Part shown: in pieces, positions 56,128 to 64,000 of the stretch
How positions within the stretch are numbered: position 1 is the first letter of the stretch
Layout of the letters: every line of letters begins with the position of its first letter
Assembly (NCBI GenBank): GCA_025060505.1
Contig: JANXBU010000005.1
Span: 62,001 to 126,000, forward strand
Direction: 5' to 3'
DNA length: 64,000 nt
Source: Candidatus Calescibacterium sp.
Lineage (GTDB): Bacteria > Calescibacteriota > Calescibacteriia > Calescibacteriales > Calescibacteriaceae
Notes under the pieces: generated by a model
Seen by the model: the letters and a program-made list of their open reading frames with translations, nothing else
Told to the model about the DNA's origin: nothing
The model's database searches: none
Program-made: the position numbers and the translations under genes

Positions 56128-56902
56128 TAAGTATAATCTCAGCAGCTCTTCTTCCAGACATCAGAACTCCACCGAAAGTTGGTCCCATTCTTGGGAGCCC
56201 ATAAGTTTCAGAAACAGACATACCTGCAACATAGAGTCCGGGAAACACTTCACCTGTATGTTCCACGATAAGGTCTTCCGACATCTCTACCCACATGGCT
56301 CCCATACCTTTTGTTTTGACCAGACCTCTTGCTTCAAGGCTTTTGACCGCGTAAGCATCGTGTCCTGTTGCGTCTATTAGAAACCTACATTCAAGAGCAA
56401 CCGGGTCAACACAGGTTATCTCTCTCGGAAGAGCAGAAACAGGGGTCCAGTTGACAACAACTCCCTGAACTCTCTGATCACGCAGAACAACATCATCAAA
56501 GGAAGTCATTTGCAAGAATTTCACACCCGCATCGCAAGCAGCTGAGATGAGTTTCGCAACAGCCTCAGGTCCATATGATACATAAAGCCCGGGTTTCACC
56601 TGATCAAGCTTCACTCCTATCTCTCTTAGAACCTCATCACCCGGAGATCTGACCGTTATTGTGTTCATAAGAAATCCACCAATCCAAAAGCCTCCACCAA
56701 GATAGTTGTTTCGCTCTATAACGAGAACTTTGACACCATTTTTAGCAAGATCCTTTGCGGCAACAAGTCCGGCCGGACCCCCACCGAGTATTATCACATC
56801 TGAGTAAGAATAATCTTGAAGCATACTCATAAAACCACTAACTATTGTATGTGTTATATCCTTTTCTCCTATTTCGGAGAATATTTTTTTCTTTTTGCTC
56901 AT
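56081..56902 (-). CDS. thi4: Thiazole synthase Thi4 (archaeal-length, Cys type)
   Basis: Makes the thiazole part of thiamine from NAD, glycine and a sulfur source. The ATG at 56902 is fixed by AGGAGG 8 bases upstream; an earlier ATG at 56920 would put that site inside the coding region. The 273 residues show a dinucleotide loop VIILGGGPAGLVAAKDLAKN at 36-55, then ERNNYLGGGFWIGGF, and IDATGHDA at the end of the sulfur-site strand. The sulfur-donor position reads TCVDP with Cys164, where yeast has Cys205 before MDP and Methanocaldococcus has His before VDP. So the donor type appears to be Cys, in a short prokaryotic protein. TPP riboswitch motifs were looked for upstream and not found. Confidence 0.9.
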   Translation of the reverse strand: MSKKKKIFSEIGEKDITHTIVSGFMSMLQDYSYSDVIILGGGPAGLVAAKDLAKNGVKVLVIERNNYLGGGFWIGGFLMNTITVRSPGDEVLREIGVKLDQVKPGLYVSYGPEAVAKLISAACDAGVKFLQMTSFDDVVLRDQRVQGVVVNWTPVSALPREITCVDPVALECRFLIDATGHDAYAVKSLEARGLVKTKGMGAMWVEMSEDLIVEHTGEVFPGLYVAGMSVSETYGLPRMGPTFGGVLMSGRRAAEIILNEIKKPQKEHKAKSK

Positions 56903-57019
56903 ATACCTTCCTCCTTTCATTTGAAGATACTCATTTTGCGGTTAGGTATCACAAACTTCTGTATATTTTGAAAAACCGTACATTTCCAAATAGCAGCGCA
57001 GATTCCAAAAATTTCATAT

Positions 57020-57583
57020 ATGTCAGATGAACTCAAAGAGAAAATAATAAGATTAGCAACAATTCCCGCAAAGCTTGAAACAGCTATCTCAAAAAGCAAA
57101 GGCATAAAGATAAAAGAGAGAAATATAGATAGATTTACCTTTGATGAACTAGAAAAAGCAATGCAAGAGATTGATCTTCCAAAAAGAGGACAGAAAATAA
57201 TATCTGAATTTCTGGAATACCTCAAATCAAAAGGCGAAACTATTATGAAGTCAAAACCCTATTACATAAACATAAAATTCAAAGTCAAAGATCTGGATAA
57301 AATCAACAAGTATATAAGTTCCAGAAAAGATATAAAAAGCTTCAGAAGCTTTGTCATATCAAAACTATATAGTGAATTCGGCATCACGCCGCCAAAAAAT
57401 TTCTCAATATTTTCAAAGAAAGAAATAAAGTCCCCGCAAATTCTTATCCCAGAGGACCTCGTTTACAAACTGAGACAAAAAATTATGAAAAGAAACAGAA
57501 AAATCAGAGACAAAGAATTAAGATCACTTATAAGAAAAAAAATCGAATCAATCGCAGAAAAAATCGAAAAAGAGCAGATTTGA
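57020..57583 (+). CDS. Hypothetical basic protein
   Basis: Not recognised. 187 residues, strongly basic and mostly helical, with a Lys/Arg-rich C-terminus (RQKIMKRNRKIRDKELRSLI then RKKIESIAEKIEKEQ). The middle (KSKPYYINIKFKVKDLDKIN) looks like a short alpha/beta element. The composition suits nucleic-acid or ribosome binding, but no known domain is apparent. It is divergent from thi4 and has no close same-strand partner. Confidence 0.55.
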   Translation: MSDELKEKIIRLATIPAKLETAISKSKGIKIKERNIDRFTFDELEKAMQEIDLPKRGQKIISEFLEYLKSKGETIMKSKPYYINIKFKVKDLDKINKYISSRKDIKSFRSFVISKLYSEFGITPPKNFSIFSKKEIKSPQILIPEDLVYKLRQKIMKRNRKIRDKELRSLIRKKIESIAEKIEKEQI

Positions 57584-57744
57584 TTATTCCATTAAGCGTT
57601 TATACATATAATTTTTCTCTCCATATGTATCTCAATAATACAATCTGCCTTACAGATTTTTTGGATATTTCTCCCAGAAATTACTTGGCGTTCGCAACAG
57701 AGCAACATGAAAATTTTCCGATCAATAAGACTCTCATCTGTAAA

Positions 57745-58029
57745 TCATCTTCTTTTTAGTATAAAAAACAAAACAACAGAAAAGACTATAAAGATTACAA
57801 GCGAAAGAATAACACCGTAAATAAAATATATGGTCAGCCCAAAAAATTTTGATATGAACCATATCAAAACAACATAGAGCAAGAATTTCAGGGGGTATAA
57901 AACACCAGATATTATTTTTCCAGCTCTTGAATAGCCGAACTTGGATAAAACAGCGGATGTAATCATAATATTTAGAGCTATCGCTGATGAGAATATCAAG
58001 AATCCAGAGATGACTTGAACAAACTCCAC
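57745..58029 (-). CDS. Small three-helix membrane protein
   Basis: Not recognised. 94 residues with three predicted membrane helices (about 5-27, 42-63, 67-90) and short loops with basic residues (GYSRAGK, ILKRR). The N-terminal Met lies just below a strong helix. No conserved His, Cys or charged residues in the helices suggest a redox or transport role. It stands alone, divergent from the siroheme dehydrogenase gene. Confidence 0.55.
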   Translation of the reverse strand: MEFVQVISGFLIFSSAIALNIMITSAVLSKFGYSRAGKIISGVLYPLKFLLYVVLIWFISKFFGLTIYFIYGVILSLVIFIVFSVVLFFILKRR

Positions 58030-58182
58030 AATTTAAACTTTATCTTGTATAGGAAAAAATTGCTTTTTATAGTGTTTTTGTTCAATAAAAAACGCAAAAC
58101 CAACATGACAGATTTTCAACTCTTTTCTCTCAAATCAAAAAATCAAAAATCTCAACAAATGATAAAGATTACATAACTTCAA

Positions 58183-58821
58183 ATGGTGTATCCGATTTTC
58201 CTCCGTATAAATGGTAAAAAATGCGTTGTAATTGGCGGTGGTAAAGTTGGAGAGAGAAAAGTAAAAAGATTGCTCAAAGACAAAGCAAAAATATTAGTAA
58301 TATCAAAAGACTTCACGAACTATCTTGTGAAGCTGAACAAAATAAAAAAAATAGAACTTGTTCAGAAGAGTTATAAATTTGGTGATATACCTGATGATAC
58401 TTTTCTAGTGTTTGAATGCACTGGACAAAAAGATGTTGCAGAAAATATTGCAAGAGAATGTAGAGAAAAAAGAAAAATACTGAACTCCGCTTCATTTCCT
58501 CAACTATCTGACTTCTTTGTACCCTCATCTTTGAGCAAAGGCGGAATAGAAATAGCAATTTCAACTTATGGAAAATCATCCTCTATATCTCGGGCTACAA
58601 GAGAAAAAATAAGCAAAATCTTTCCAAAAGAGCTTTCAAAAAAGGTCAAACTCGTGGAAAGAATGCGAAAAATAATGAAATCAAAAGGTAAGAAAACAAA
58701 AGAACAAGACAAACTCCTACTTGAACTATCAAGAATGATATTTGAAAAACCAGAACTATCTTACAAAGAGTTTCTCAACATAGCTAAAAACGAAGCGCAA
58801 AAAATTGGAATAAGGATATAA
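58183..58821 (+). CDS. Precorrin-2 dehydrogenase/ferrochelatase-like (siroheme synthase N-terminal type)
   Basis: A 212-residue SirC/Met8p-like protein that in the family oxidises precorrin-2 to sirohydrochlorin with NAD. NAD site GGGKVGERK is at 18-26, followed by VFECTGQKDVAENIAREC. The C-terminal helical part is STYGKSSSISRATREKISK. The active-site Asp, in the family motif NVxDxPxLCxFxxP, is replaced: here the same place reads NSASFPQLSDFFVPS, with Ser104 at the position of E. coli/Salmonella CysG Asp104. It may therefore be inactive or altered. No methyltransferase partner is nearby. Confidence 0.85.
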   Translation: MVYPIFLRINGKKCVVIGGGKVGERKVKRLLKDKAKILVISKDFTNYLVKLNKIKKIELVQKSYKFGDIPDDTFLVFECTGQKDVAENIARECREKRKILNSASFPQLSDFFVPSSLSKGGIEIAISTYGKSSSISRATREKISKIFPKELSKKVKLVERMRKIMKSKGKKTKEQDKLLLELSRMIFEKPELSYKEFLNIAKNEAQKIGIRI

Positions 58822-58959
58822 CTGAAAATCAAATACAAAAACATAGATCCAAAAAAATCCAATCAGAAAATAGAATCAAAAGTTTGGGCTTAATGAAAAA
58901 ATTCCTCGAATAGTTGTGAAAAATCACAAATAATAGATTAAAATTTAGAAAAGTAGCTC

Positions 58960-60435
58960 GTGTTAAAATTCAGAATAAAGTATCTTATGTTCATATTGTT
59001 TGCTTTATGTTCAGAGAAAGGAGAAAAGAAAAATGAAATATATCATCCGTATTTATCTCGTAGTGCATGGCCTATTGTTCATAAAAACCCTGCACAGCAT
59101 GCAGGAACCGAGTTTGCAGGTCCAGAACAAAACTTTGAAGTAGAAATGTTTGATCACCGTGGCCCCGGTTGGATACTATTTGACTCACAAGGTAATATAA
59201 TATTTGGGAATGTAGATGTATTTTCTAACAAACATGAGTTCAAGAAATTCAACAACAAAATGGAACTTGTGGCAAGTGCTTCACTATCGTACAAAAATCT
59301 CACAGGTATCTTAGGTGGAATTTACAGTTTTATTGATCATCAAGATTGCATTTGGACATCAACCGATGCAACGATACACAGATTATGCGAACGAGACTCA
59401 AAATTCGAAGAGGATATGAGATTCGAAATAAACAAGATCAAACCGGATTTGTTTTCAGAAGATGAAACTATTTTAAGCCTGATGCCGCTTTACAGAACAT
59501 CTGGAATGATCTCCATAGCTTTTCTAACACTTGGTATAAATTACATAAGAGAAGAAGATATTCTGAAACCGCAGGTCACAGGTGCAAAGCTTGGAATAAT
59601 AAAAATCAACAACAGGGAATCAGTAGATCTGCACTCCCTAAAATTTGAAGGAGAAGCTATACAAAACGCTTTAGCACTTGACAGAGAAGACAACATATAT
59701 GTAGTAACCAACAGGAAAGCTTACAAGATAAAGTTCAGAGAGTCAGACGGAAGCTTTGAGATAAAGTGGGCATACACTTATGATTCCGGCGAGCCGCCAG
59801 AAAATATCAGATGTGAGGGGAACATCTCCGACTTTAACTGCTTGCTTCTGAATTACCTTGAAAGAGTGAGATTCTTTGATGGATCCGGAACAACACCAAC
59901 TCTTATGGGAGATAATGAGGAGTATGTTGGATTTGCAGATGGATCCAGACCAATGAAAGTGATAGTTTTGAGAACGAAAGATGGAACACCAGTTGAAATA
60001 GATCAACCTATCCCTTTCATATATGACCAGCTATCTCAAACAGAAAACACATTCGCATATATTAACAAAAAATTTGTGATAGAAAACAACAATCCGAATG
60101 AAAAAGGAGTAGCATGTTACCAGATCAAAGGTGAATACGGAAGAGAAAAGATCGAGCTTATCTGGGTGAACAGAGATGTATTTGCTCCAAATGCTGTTCC
60201 ACTGGTATCCGGTTCGTCAGAGCTTGCTTATTTTTATGAAATGTTAGAATCTCAAAAATGGTTTCTAACAGCTCTTGACCTGAACAACGGAAAAATAAAG
60301 TTCAGATTACCAATAGGTAATGGGCTGGAATTCAATAGCCTGTACTCACCGCTTAATCTCAACGATAAAAAAGAAATATATATACCACTTTTTGGAAAAA
60401 TTCTGAGAATAAAAGAAAAGAGCAATAAAAATTAA
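58960..60435 (+). CDS. Putative lipoprotein with beta-propeller-like repeats
   Basis: Not recognised. The GTG at 58960 gives MLKFRIKYLMFILFALC, a lipoprotein signal with lipobox FALC, so 491 residues are predicted outside the cytoplasm. Repeated pieces of the kind WILFDSQGNIIFGN, IQNALALDREDNIYVVTNRK and NDKKEIYIPLFGKILRIK suggest a PQQ/NHL-like beta propeller. There are Cys residues (DCIWTS, RLCERD) that could pair. The gene lies after the siroheme dehydrogenase by about 138 bases. Confidence 0.65.
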   Translation: MLKFRIKYLMFILFALCSEKGEKKNEIYHPYLSRSAWPIVHKNPAQHAGTEFAGPEQNFEVEMFDHRGPGWILFDSQGNIIFGNVDVFSNKHEFKKFNNKMELVASASLSYKNLTGILGGIYSFIDHQDCIWTSTDATIHRLCERDSKFEEDMRFEINKIKPDLFSEDETILSLMPLYRTSGMISIAFLTLGINYIREEDILKPQVTGAKLGIIKINNRESVDLHSLKFEGEAIQNALALDREDNIYVVTNRKAYKIKFRESDGSFEIKWAYTYDSGEPPENIRCEGNISDFNCLLLNYLERVRFFDGSGTTPTLMGDNEEYVGFADGSRPMKVIVLRTKDGTPVEIDQPIPFIYDQLSQTENTFAYINKKFVIENNNPNEKGVACYQIKGEYGREKIELIWVNRDVFAPNAVPLVSGSSELAYFYEMLESQKWFLTALDLNNGKIKFRLPIGNGLEFNSLYSPLNLNDKKEIYIPLFGKILRIKEKSNKN

Positions 60436-60694
60436 TCTATCATTAAACGGTTTATCGGATTTGATCTGGAGCAAATGTTAAAATCTCTTTGATTGATAGT
60501 TCCACAAAACTTCATCAAGACGAAACTCCAAATTACACCAGAAAATCAGCAGAAACGATAATTTTTGAGTTTTTTAGTATTCTTGTTTAAAGCGTAAATC
60601 TACATTCACATATAGAGCATTTGTGGAAGCTTTCTGAAATCCTGAATGATTTAATTTTTTATAAATTCATTATAAGTAAACCATTCGAGAGTCT

Positions 60695-61381
60695 TTATCT
60701 TTTGGATTGCAATATATCAAGAAGTTTTTTGACTTTTGATTTATCTACTTTTGTGAAAGAAAACCCTCCTCTGTAAAAACCTTTTGAGTCTACTGTATAA
60801 TGTTTCAAAGCAGCAGAACCGTCTATCTTTATTTTTGATTTTCCTCTTGGAAAATCAAGTGAAAATCTCACTTCTTCGTCTATCATTGGTAAGAAGTACT
60901 CAATCATCTTATCCTTCATCTGAATCTTCATTGAGAAACCTCCCAAACTCACATCCCCAAGATCACCCGAGAGAGCATATCCATTTTCTCTTTTTATAAC
61001 CAAATCAGCTTCCTGTTTAGGTTTAACTCTGTAATACCTTCTTCTTTCACATACAAGTATTTCACTTGGTTTTTCAAAAACATAAATATTTGGTTGAATT
61101 CCTATTACAATTTCATCAACCTTAGTATTTATCAGAACTATTCCTCTTCCCGAAACAAATCTGATCTCGTATTTTTCATTTTTTTTCAGCTTCTCATCAG
61201 ATCTTACAACTATTTTACTTTCATCCTTCAGACCTATTATGTATCCCCTAATAGCACCTTTGAATTTCTTGTTCAGTATAGATACCTCAAAGATATTGTC
61301 TTTAAATTCCTGGATCAGATTAATTACACCACTTCCGGATATTCTTAAATTAAAAAGCCCTTTCGGAAATGTTTCAATCAT
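60695..61381 (-). CDS. PilZ-domain c-di-GMP receptor, YcgR-like
   Basis: 228 residues. The N-terminal part (about 10-100) is of the YcgR type (FKGAIRGYIIGLKDESKIVV). The PilZ domain starts with RRRYYRVKPKQEADLVIKRE, the RxxxR c-di-GMP site, and has GDVSLGGFSMKI, the (D/N)xSxxG site. Both are intact. It probably slows or steers the flagellar motor or adjusts surface functions, and the GGDEF protein at 6001 could supply its ligand. It is convergent or divergent to unrelated neighbours. Confidence 0.9.
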   Translation of the reverse strand: MIETFPKGLFNLRISGSGVINLIQEFKDNIFEVSILNKKFKGAIRGYIIGLKDESKIVVRSDEKLKKNEKYEIRFVSGRGIVLINTKVDEIVIGIQPNIYVFEKPSEILVCERRRYYRVKPKQEADLVIKRENGYALSGDLGDVSLGGFSMKIQMKDKMIEYFLPMIDEEVRFSLDFPRGKSKIKIDGSAALKHYTVDSKGFYRGGFSFTKVDKSKVKKLLDILQSKR

Positions 61382-61482
61382 ATCTATATTTTAATTTTAC
61401 CTTTTCATATTTTTGTTTATTTTTTCTATTGTTATCAATATTCATTGTTAAATTTACCTATTAATATGACCATAAAATCTTT

Positions 61483-62943
61483 ATGAAAACATTCGCAAAT
61501 CTTCTCAAAAAACTAAAATCTAAACTTGAGACAAAAGATGTCACAGAAAAATATCAGGAATTTTACAAGTATGCCCTTTACATCATAAATTCATTTGTTT
61601 TCTCTGCATCTGTGCCTGCTCTTCCCTTCCATATTACATTTTTAGGATCTCTTCTAATTTATGTGTTTGTATTTTCAAACGTCGCAATAAGAGACTCCAT
61701 AATAATATCAGGTTATTCAATCTTCTTCTTTCTATCGTTATTTGGACTTAAAGAACTTGTTCTGGAAGAATATTTAGCCTTATCAACATACCGGATATTC
61801 TTTATCTTCCCGTACTTCATTATACCTTCAACACTGTTTTTTCTAATAGAAAGAAAAAAAGCTACCTACCTTTGCACAATATTGCCGGTTTTTGCTATCG
61901 GGATAATAGACCAACTGAACGATAGCATACTTTCTGTTTCGTTGTCTTGGATCTTCGGATCTATGCTTTCTTTTCCTTTTCTTTCAAAAAGCAGAAGAAG
62001 ATTTTCTCTTTTCAAGGTAGCATCTATTTATGGAGTTTTTGGAGCAATCCTCCTTATGGTTTTCAAAGGTGGAATAACTGAATCCGCTTTATTCATATTA
62101 TCTGCCATTATTTCACCATTCATATCAATATCTGTACTCTATTTTTTCGAAAGAGTATTCAATATTCTCACTCCGTTTTATCTTTTTGATCTTCAAGATA
62201 TAGAACATCCTCTTTTAGTGCAGCTAAGACAGAGGGCACCAGGAACTTTTCATCACAGCTTAGTTGTAGCAGATATAGCATATATAGCGGCAAAGGAAGT
62301 AGGTGCAAATGCAGAACTTGTAAGATGCGCGGCACTTTACCATGACATTGGAAAAATGGTCAGACCAGAATACTTCATCGAAAATGTCGGTGGTATGACA
62401 GCTCATATGAAAATAAACATACCAATGAGCTCAAAGCTTGTCATAAGACACGTTGAAGATGGAGAAAAACTTGCGAGATCTTATTCACTTCCACAAAGAA
62501 TAATTGACTTCATACTTGAACATCATGGAACAACATATCCAGAATACTTTGTAAAAGCTGCCAAAAAGCTCGATATACAACTTGATTCAAGATATCCGGG
62601 GCCATCTCCAAGAAGTCTGGAAACCGTTATAATGATGATATGTGATTCCTCAGAAGCAGCTGTCAGATCACTTGAAGAATACAAAGTAGAAAAAATAAAT
62701 GAAATAATCTCAAAAGTTATAAAATCGAAACTCGAACAAGGGCAGTTTGATAATGCTCCCGTGACCATACAACAACTCAAGAGAATTCAGGAAGCAGTAG
62801 TGAAAGCTCTTACTGATTTCTACCACCTGAGAATAAGCTATGATGAAAAAAGCATCGAAAAATATATTGAAATGAAAAAACAAACAAACATCAACGGAGA
62901 AGATAAAGAGATTTCAGAACAAAAGAGAAAAAAAACCGGCTGA
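61483..62943 (+). CDS. Membrane HD-domain phosphohydrolase (7TM-HD type without the extracellular domain)
   Basis: 486 residues. After a short cytoplasmic N-terminus come several membrane helices (about 30-225), then the link PFYLFDLQDIEHPLLVQLRQ and the HD domain RAPGTFHHSLVVADIAYIAA, ALYHDIGKM with His287-Asp288, and later EHHGTTYPEYFVKAAKK. This is the C-terminal half of PgpH, the c-di-AMP phosphodiesterase. The usual extracellular 7TMR-HDED domain of about 250 residues is absent, so it cannot sense outside signals in the same way. It probably degrades a cyclic dinucleotide. The next gene, a sulfotransferase, starts 15 bases later. Confidence 0.88.
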   Translation: MKTFANLLKKLKSKLETKDVTEKYQEFYKYALYIINSFVFSASVPALPFHITFLGSLLIYVFVFSNVAIRDSIIISGYSIFFFLSLFGLKELVLEEYLALSTYRIFFIFPYFIIPSTLFFLIERKKATYLCTILPVFAIGIIDQLNDSILSVSLSWIFGSMLSFPFLSKSRRRFSLFKVASIYGVFGAILLMVFKGGITESALFILSAIISPFISISVLYFFERVFNILTPFYLFDLQDIEHPLLVQLRQRAPGTFHHSLVVADIAYIAAKEVGANAELVRCAALYHDIGKMVRPEYFIENVGGMTAHMKINIPMSSKLVIRHVEDGEKLARSYSLPQRIIDFILEHHGTTYPEYFVKAAKKLDIQLDSRYPGPSPRSLETVIMMICDSSEAAVRSLEEYKVEKINEIISKVIKSKLEQGQFDNAPVTIQQLKRIQEAVVKALTDFYHLRISYDEKSIEKYIEMKKQTNINGEDKEISEQKRKKTG

Positions 62944-62958
62944 ACTATAAAAACAAAT

Positions 62959-63744
62959 ATGTCCGAAATTTTCTTTCACCTTGGAATTGGAAAAACTGGA
63001 ACTAAATTCCTACAATATGATTTCTTTCCGTTCCTAAAGAACACAATGTACATACACAGATGGAGAATCCAAAAAGCAACAGAATTTATCTCATCAATCA
63101 AATCATCAAAAATACCTAAAAAAATTCTTTACTCCGGGGAATATGATGTTGAAATAGAAAAAATCGTAAAGCTTATATCAAAATCTTTCCCTCATTCCGG
63201 AATAATACTTGTTTTCAGAAGACAGGATGAATGGATTTTATCTCAATACAAAAGATTTATCAAAAACGGCTACCACCTGAAATTTAAAGATTTCTTCAAT
63301 CTTAAAGATGGCTTTTACTACAAGCCAAATGATTTATTTTTCTACCCCAAAATAGAGCTTATCTTATCGGAAATGAAAAAAGAACCCCTTTTCCTAAACT
63401 ATGATTCATTGAAATCAAAAGGTATTGACTTTCTGTCAAAAATATCAAAATACATTGGAGTTGATTTTTTTCCGGTCAGACTTAAGAGAAGGCATACTTC
63501 TTATTCTGAAAAACAGCTCAAGTACTCTTACATATTCTCAAAGTTTCTGAAATTCACTCCATCAGAAAGTATACTAAAGAGATTCACCTATGTTTTACCA
63601 ACAAGGTATTCAATTCTGTATCTTGGAGCTCTGTTGCCATCACCCAATTACGATCATATATTTCCTTCAGAACAGGAACTTGAAGAGATAAGAGAATTTT
63701 ATAGAGAAGATTGGGAAAAGTGTTTATCAGCCTTTGCCCTCTAA
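62959..63744 (+). CDS. Sulfotransferase family protein
   Basis: 261 residues. The PAPS loop HLGIGKTGTKFLQ is at about 7-19, and the 3'-phosphate loop GIILVFRRQDEWILSQYKRF near residue 82. Both are shared in outline with the larger enzyme at 40028 (RRQDEF). It lies 15 bases after the HD gene on the same strand, an operon-like arrangement whose meaning is unclear. Its last 18 bases overlap the convergent thiolase gene. Acceptor unknown, possibly a surface glycan. Confidence 0.82.
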   Translation: MSEIFFHLGIGKTGTKFLQYDFFPFLKNTMYIHRWRIQKATEFISSIKSSKIPKKILYSGEYDVEIEKIVKLISKSFPHSGIILVFRRQDEWILSQYKRFIKNGYHLKFKDFFNLKDGFYYKPNDLFFYPKIELILSEMKKEPLFLNYDSLKSKGIDFLSKISKYIGVDFFPVRLKRRHTSYSEKQLKYSYIFSKFLKFTPSESILKRFTYVLPTRYSILYLGALLPSPNYDHIFPSEQELEEIREFYREDWEKCLSAFAL

Positions 63745-64000
63745 TATAAAAACAACAGCTCCGTTGAGCATTCCATGTTCCGCTTGAACCAATCCGAGAT
63801 CACATTTACCTTTCTTTTGCGCTTCACCAGCCTCACCTCTAAGTTGTCTGACAACTTCTGCAAACTCTATTAAGGGAGTAGCACCAGCTGGATGACCAAA
63901 AGCAATTCTTCCCCCAGTTGGATCAACATATAAAGAAGAGTCAATACCAACTTTTCCTTCCTTGAATGCATAAACAGATTTTCCCTCATCAAAAAATCCT
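63727..64000 (-). CDS. Thiolase, C-terminal part (runs off right edge)
   Basis: The last 90 codons of a thiolase read from the minus strand, with TGA stop at 63727-63729. The segment YVDPTGGRIAFGHPAGATPL has the conserved catalytic GHP His of the thiolase C-terminal domain, then EVVRQLRGEAGEAQKKG and a final LVQAEHGMLNGAVVFILEG. The GATP in place of the commoner GxTG points to the SCP-x/archaeal acetyl-CoA acetyltransferase-like branch. The nucleophilic Cys of the N-terminal half is outside the window. It suggests acyl-CoA breakdown or synthesis alongside the etf-maoC operon. It overlaps the sulfotransferase end by 18 bases. Confidence 0.85.
   Translation of the reverse strand, partial: GFFDEGKSVYAFKEGKVGIDSSLYVDPTGGRIAFGHPAGATPLIEFAEVVRQLRGEAGEAQKKGKCDLGLVQAEHGMLNGAVVFILEGKG

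Noticed and set aside
56903-57019. TPP riboswitch upstream of thi4
   Set aside because: The gap is only about 117 bases and lacks the CTGAGA and ACCTGA-type motifs on the thi4 strand.
1-64000. CRISPR arrays, tRNA or rRNA genes, insertion sequences, prophage
   Set aside because: No regular direct repeats with spacers, no TTCGA-type tRNA arms outside genes and no transposase or phage proteins were found.

Overview
This window comes from an AT-rich (about two thirds A+T by eye) bacterial chromosome with a two-membrane envelope. Codon use is dominated by AGA for Arg and ATA for Ile, and there is an archaeal-type bifunctional fructose-1,6-bisphosphate aldolase/phosphatase and an archaeal-type Thi4; together these suggest a thermophile. 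FliM, a c-di-GMP circuit (GGDEF and PilZ proteins), several lipoproteins, a TonB-like protein and a beta-barrel-like protein point to a motile, Gram-negative-type cell. I cannot name the phylum from the sequence. I saw no rRNA, tRNA, CRISPR array, insertion sequence or prophage.

Layout. 1-4.1 kb: 5' end of atpG, a large lipoprotein and a TonB-like protein. 4.6-10.2 kb: GYD protein, a GGDEF regulator-rpmB-bioD operon, a DHRS4-like SDR, serA and a small membrane protein. 10.5-15.6 kb: mutS, an acidic/basic low-complexity protein, clpP and the FBP aldolase/phosphatase. 15.8-18.5 kb: a lipoprotein and an outer-membrane-type protein. 18.5-22.7 kb: a tight operon etfB-etfA-maoC-alpha/beta hydrolase, for acyl-CoA metabolism; a thiolase enters at the right edge. 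22.8-33.6 kb: mtnP, a sigma-54 response regulator broken by one TGA, ychF, a phosphoesterase, gltX, secA and an epimerase pair. 33.7-41.1 kb: ribH, then a surface-glycan cassette (three-domain glycosyltransferase, double methyltransferase, CmcI-type methyltransferase, sulfotransferase). 41.4-51.2 kb: nadD, three more lipoproteins (one with a PHP phosphoesterase domain), an SDR, gcvPA and trpF. 51.3-55.1 kb: fliM, an M23 peptidase, a small oxidase-like membrane protein, folD and a biotin carrier protein. 55.3-64 kb: thi4 with an overlapping metal-site protein, hypothetical genes, a siroheme dehydrogenase, a lipoprotein, a PilZ protein, a membrane HD hydrolase, a second sulfotransferase and the thiolase end.

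The genes are mostly housekeeping singletons rather than one large pathway. The points that most deserve a second look are: the TGA that replaces the first glycine of the P-loop in the sigma-54 activator (24705-24707); a Thi4 with Cys rather than His at the sulfur-donor position; a siroheme dehydrogenase lacking the usual catalytic Asp; a tandem alpha/beta hydrolase whose second copy has lost its nucleophile; the sulfotransferase/methyltransferase glycan cassette; and K/E-rich low-complexity extensions on several unrelated proteins, including FliM. Ribosome binding sites fall into two classes: strong AGGAGG-type sites before a minority of genes, and none before many others.
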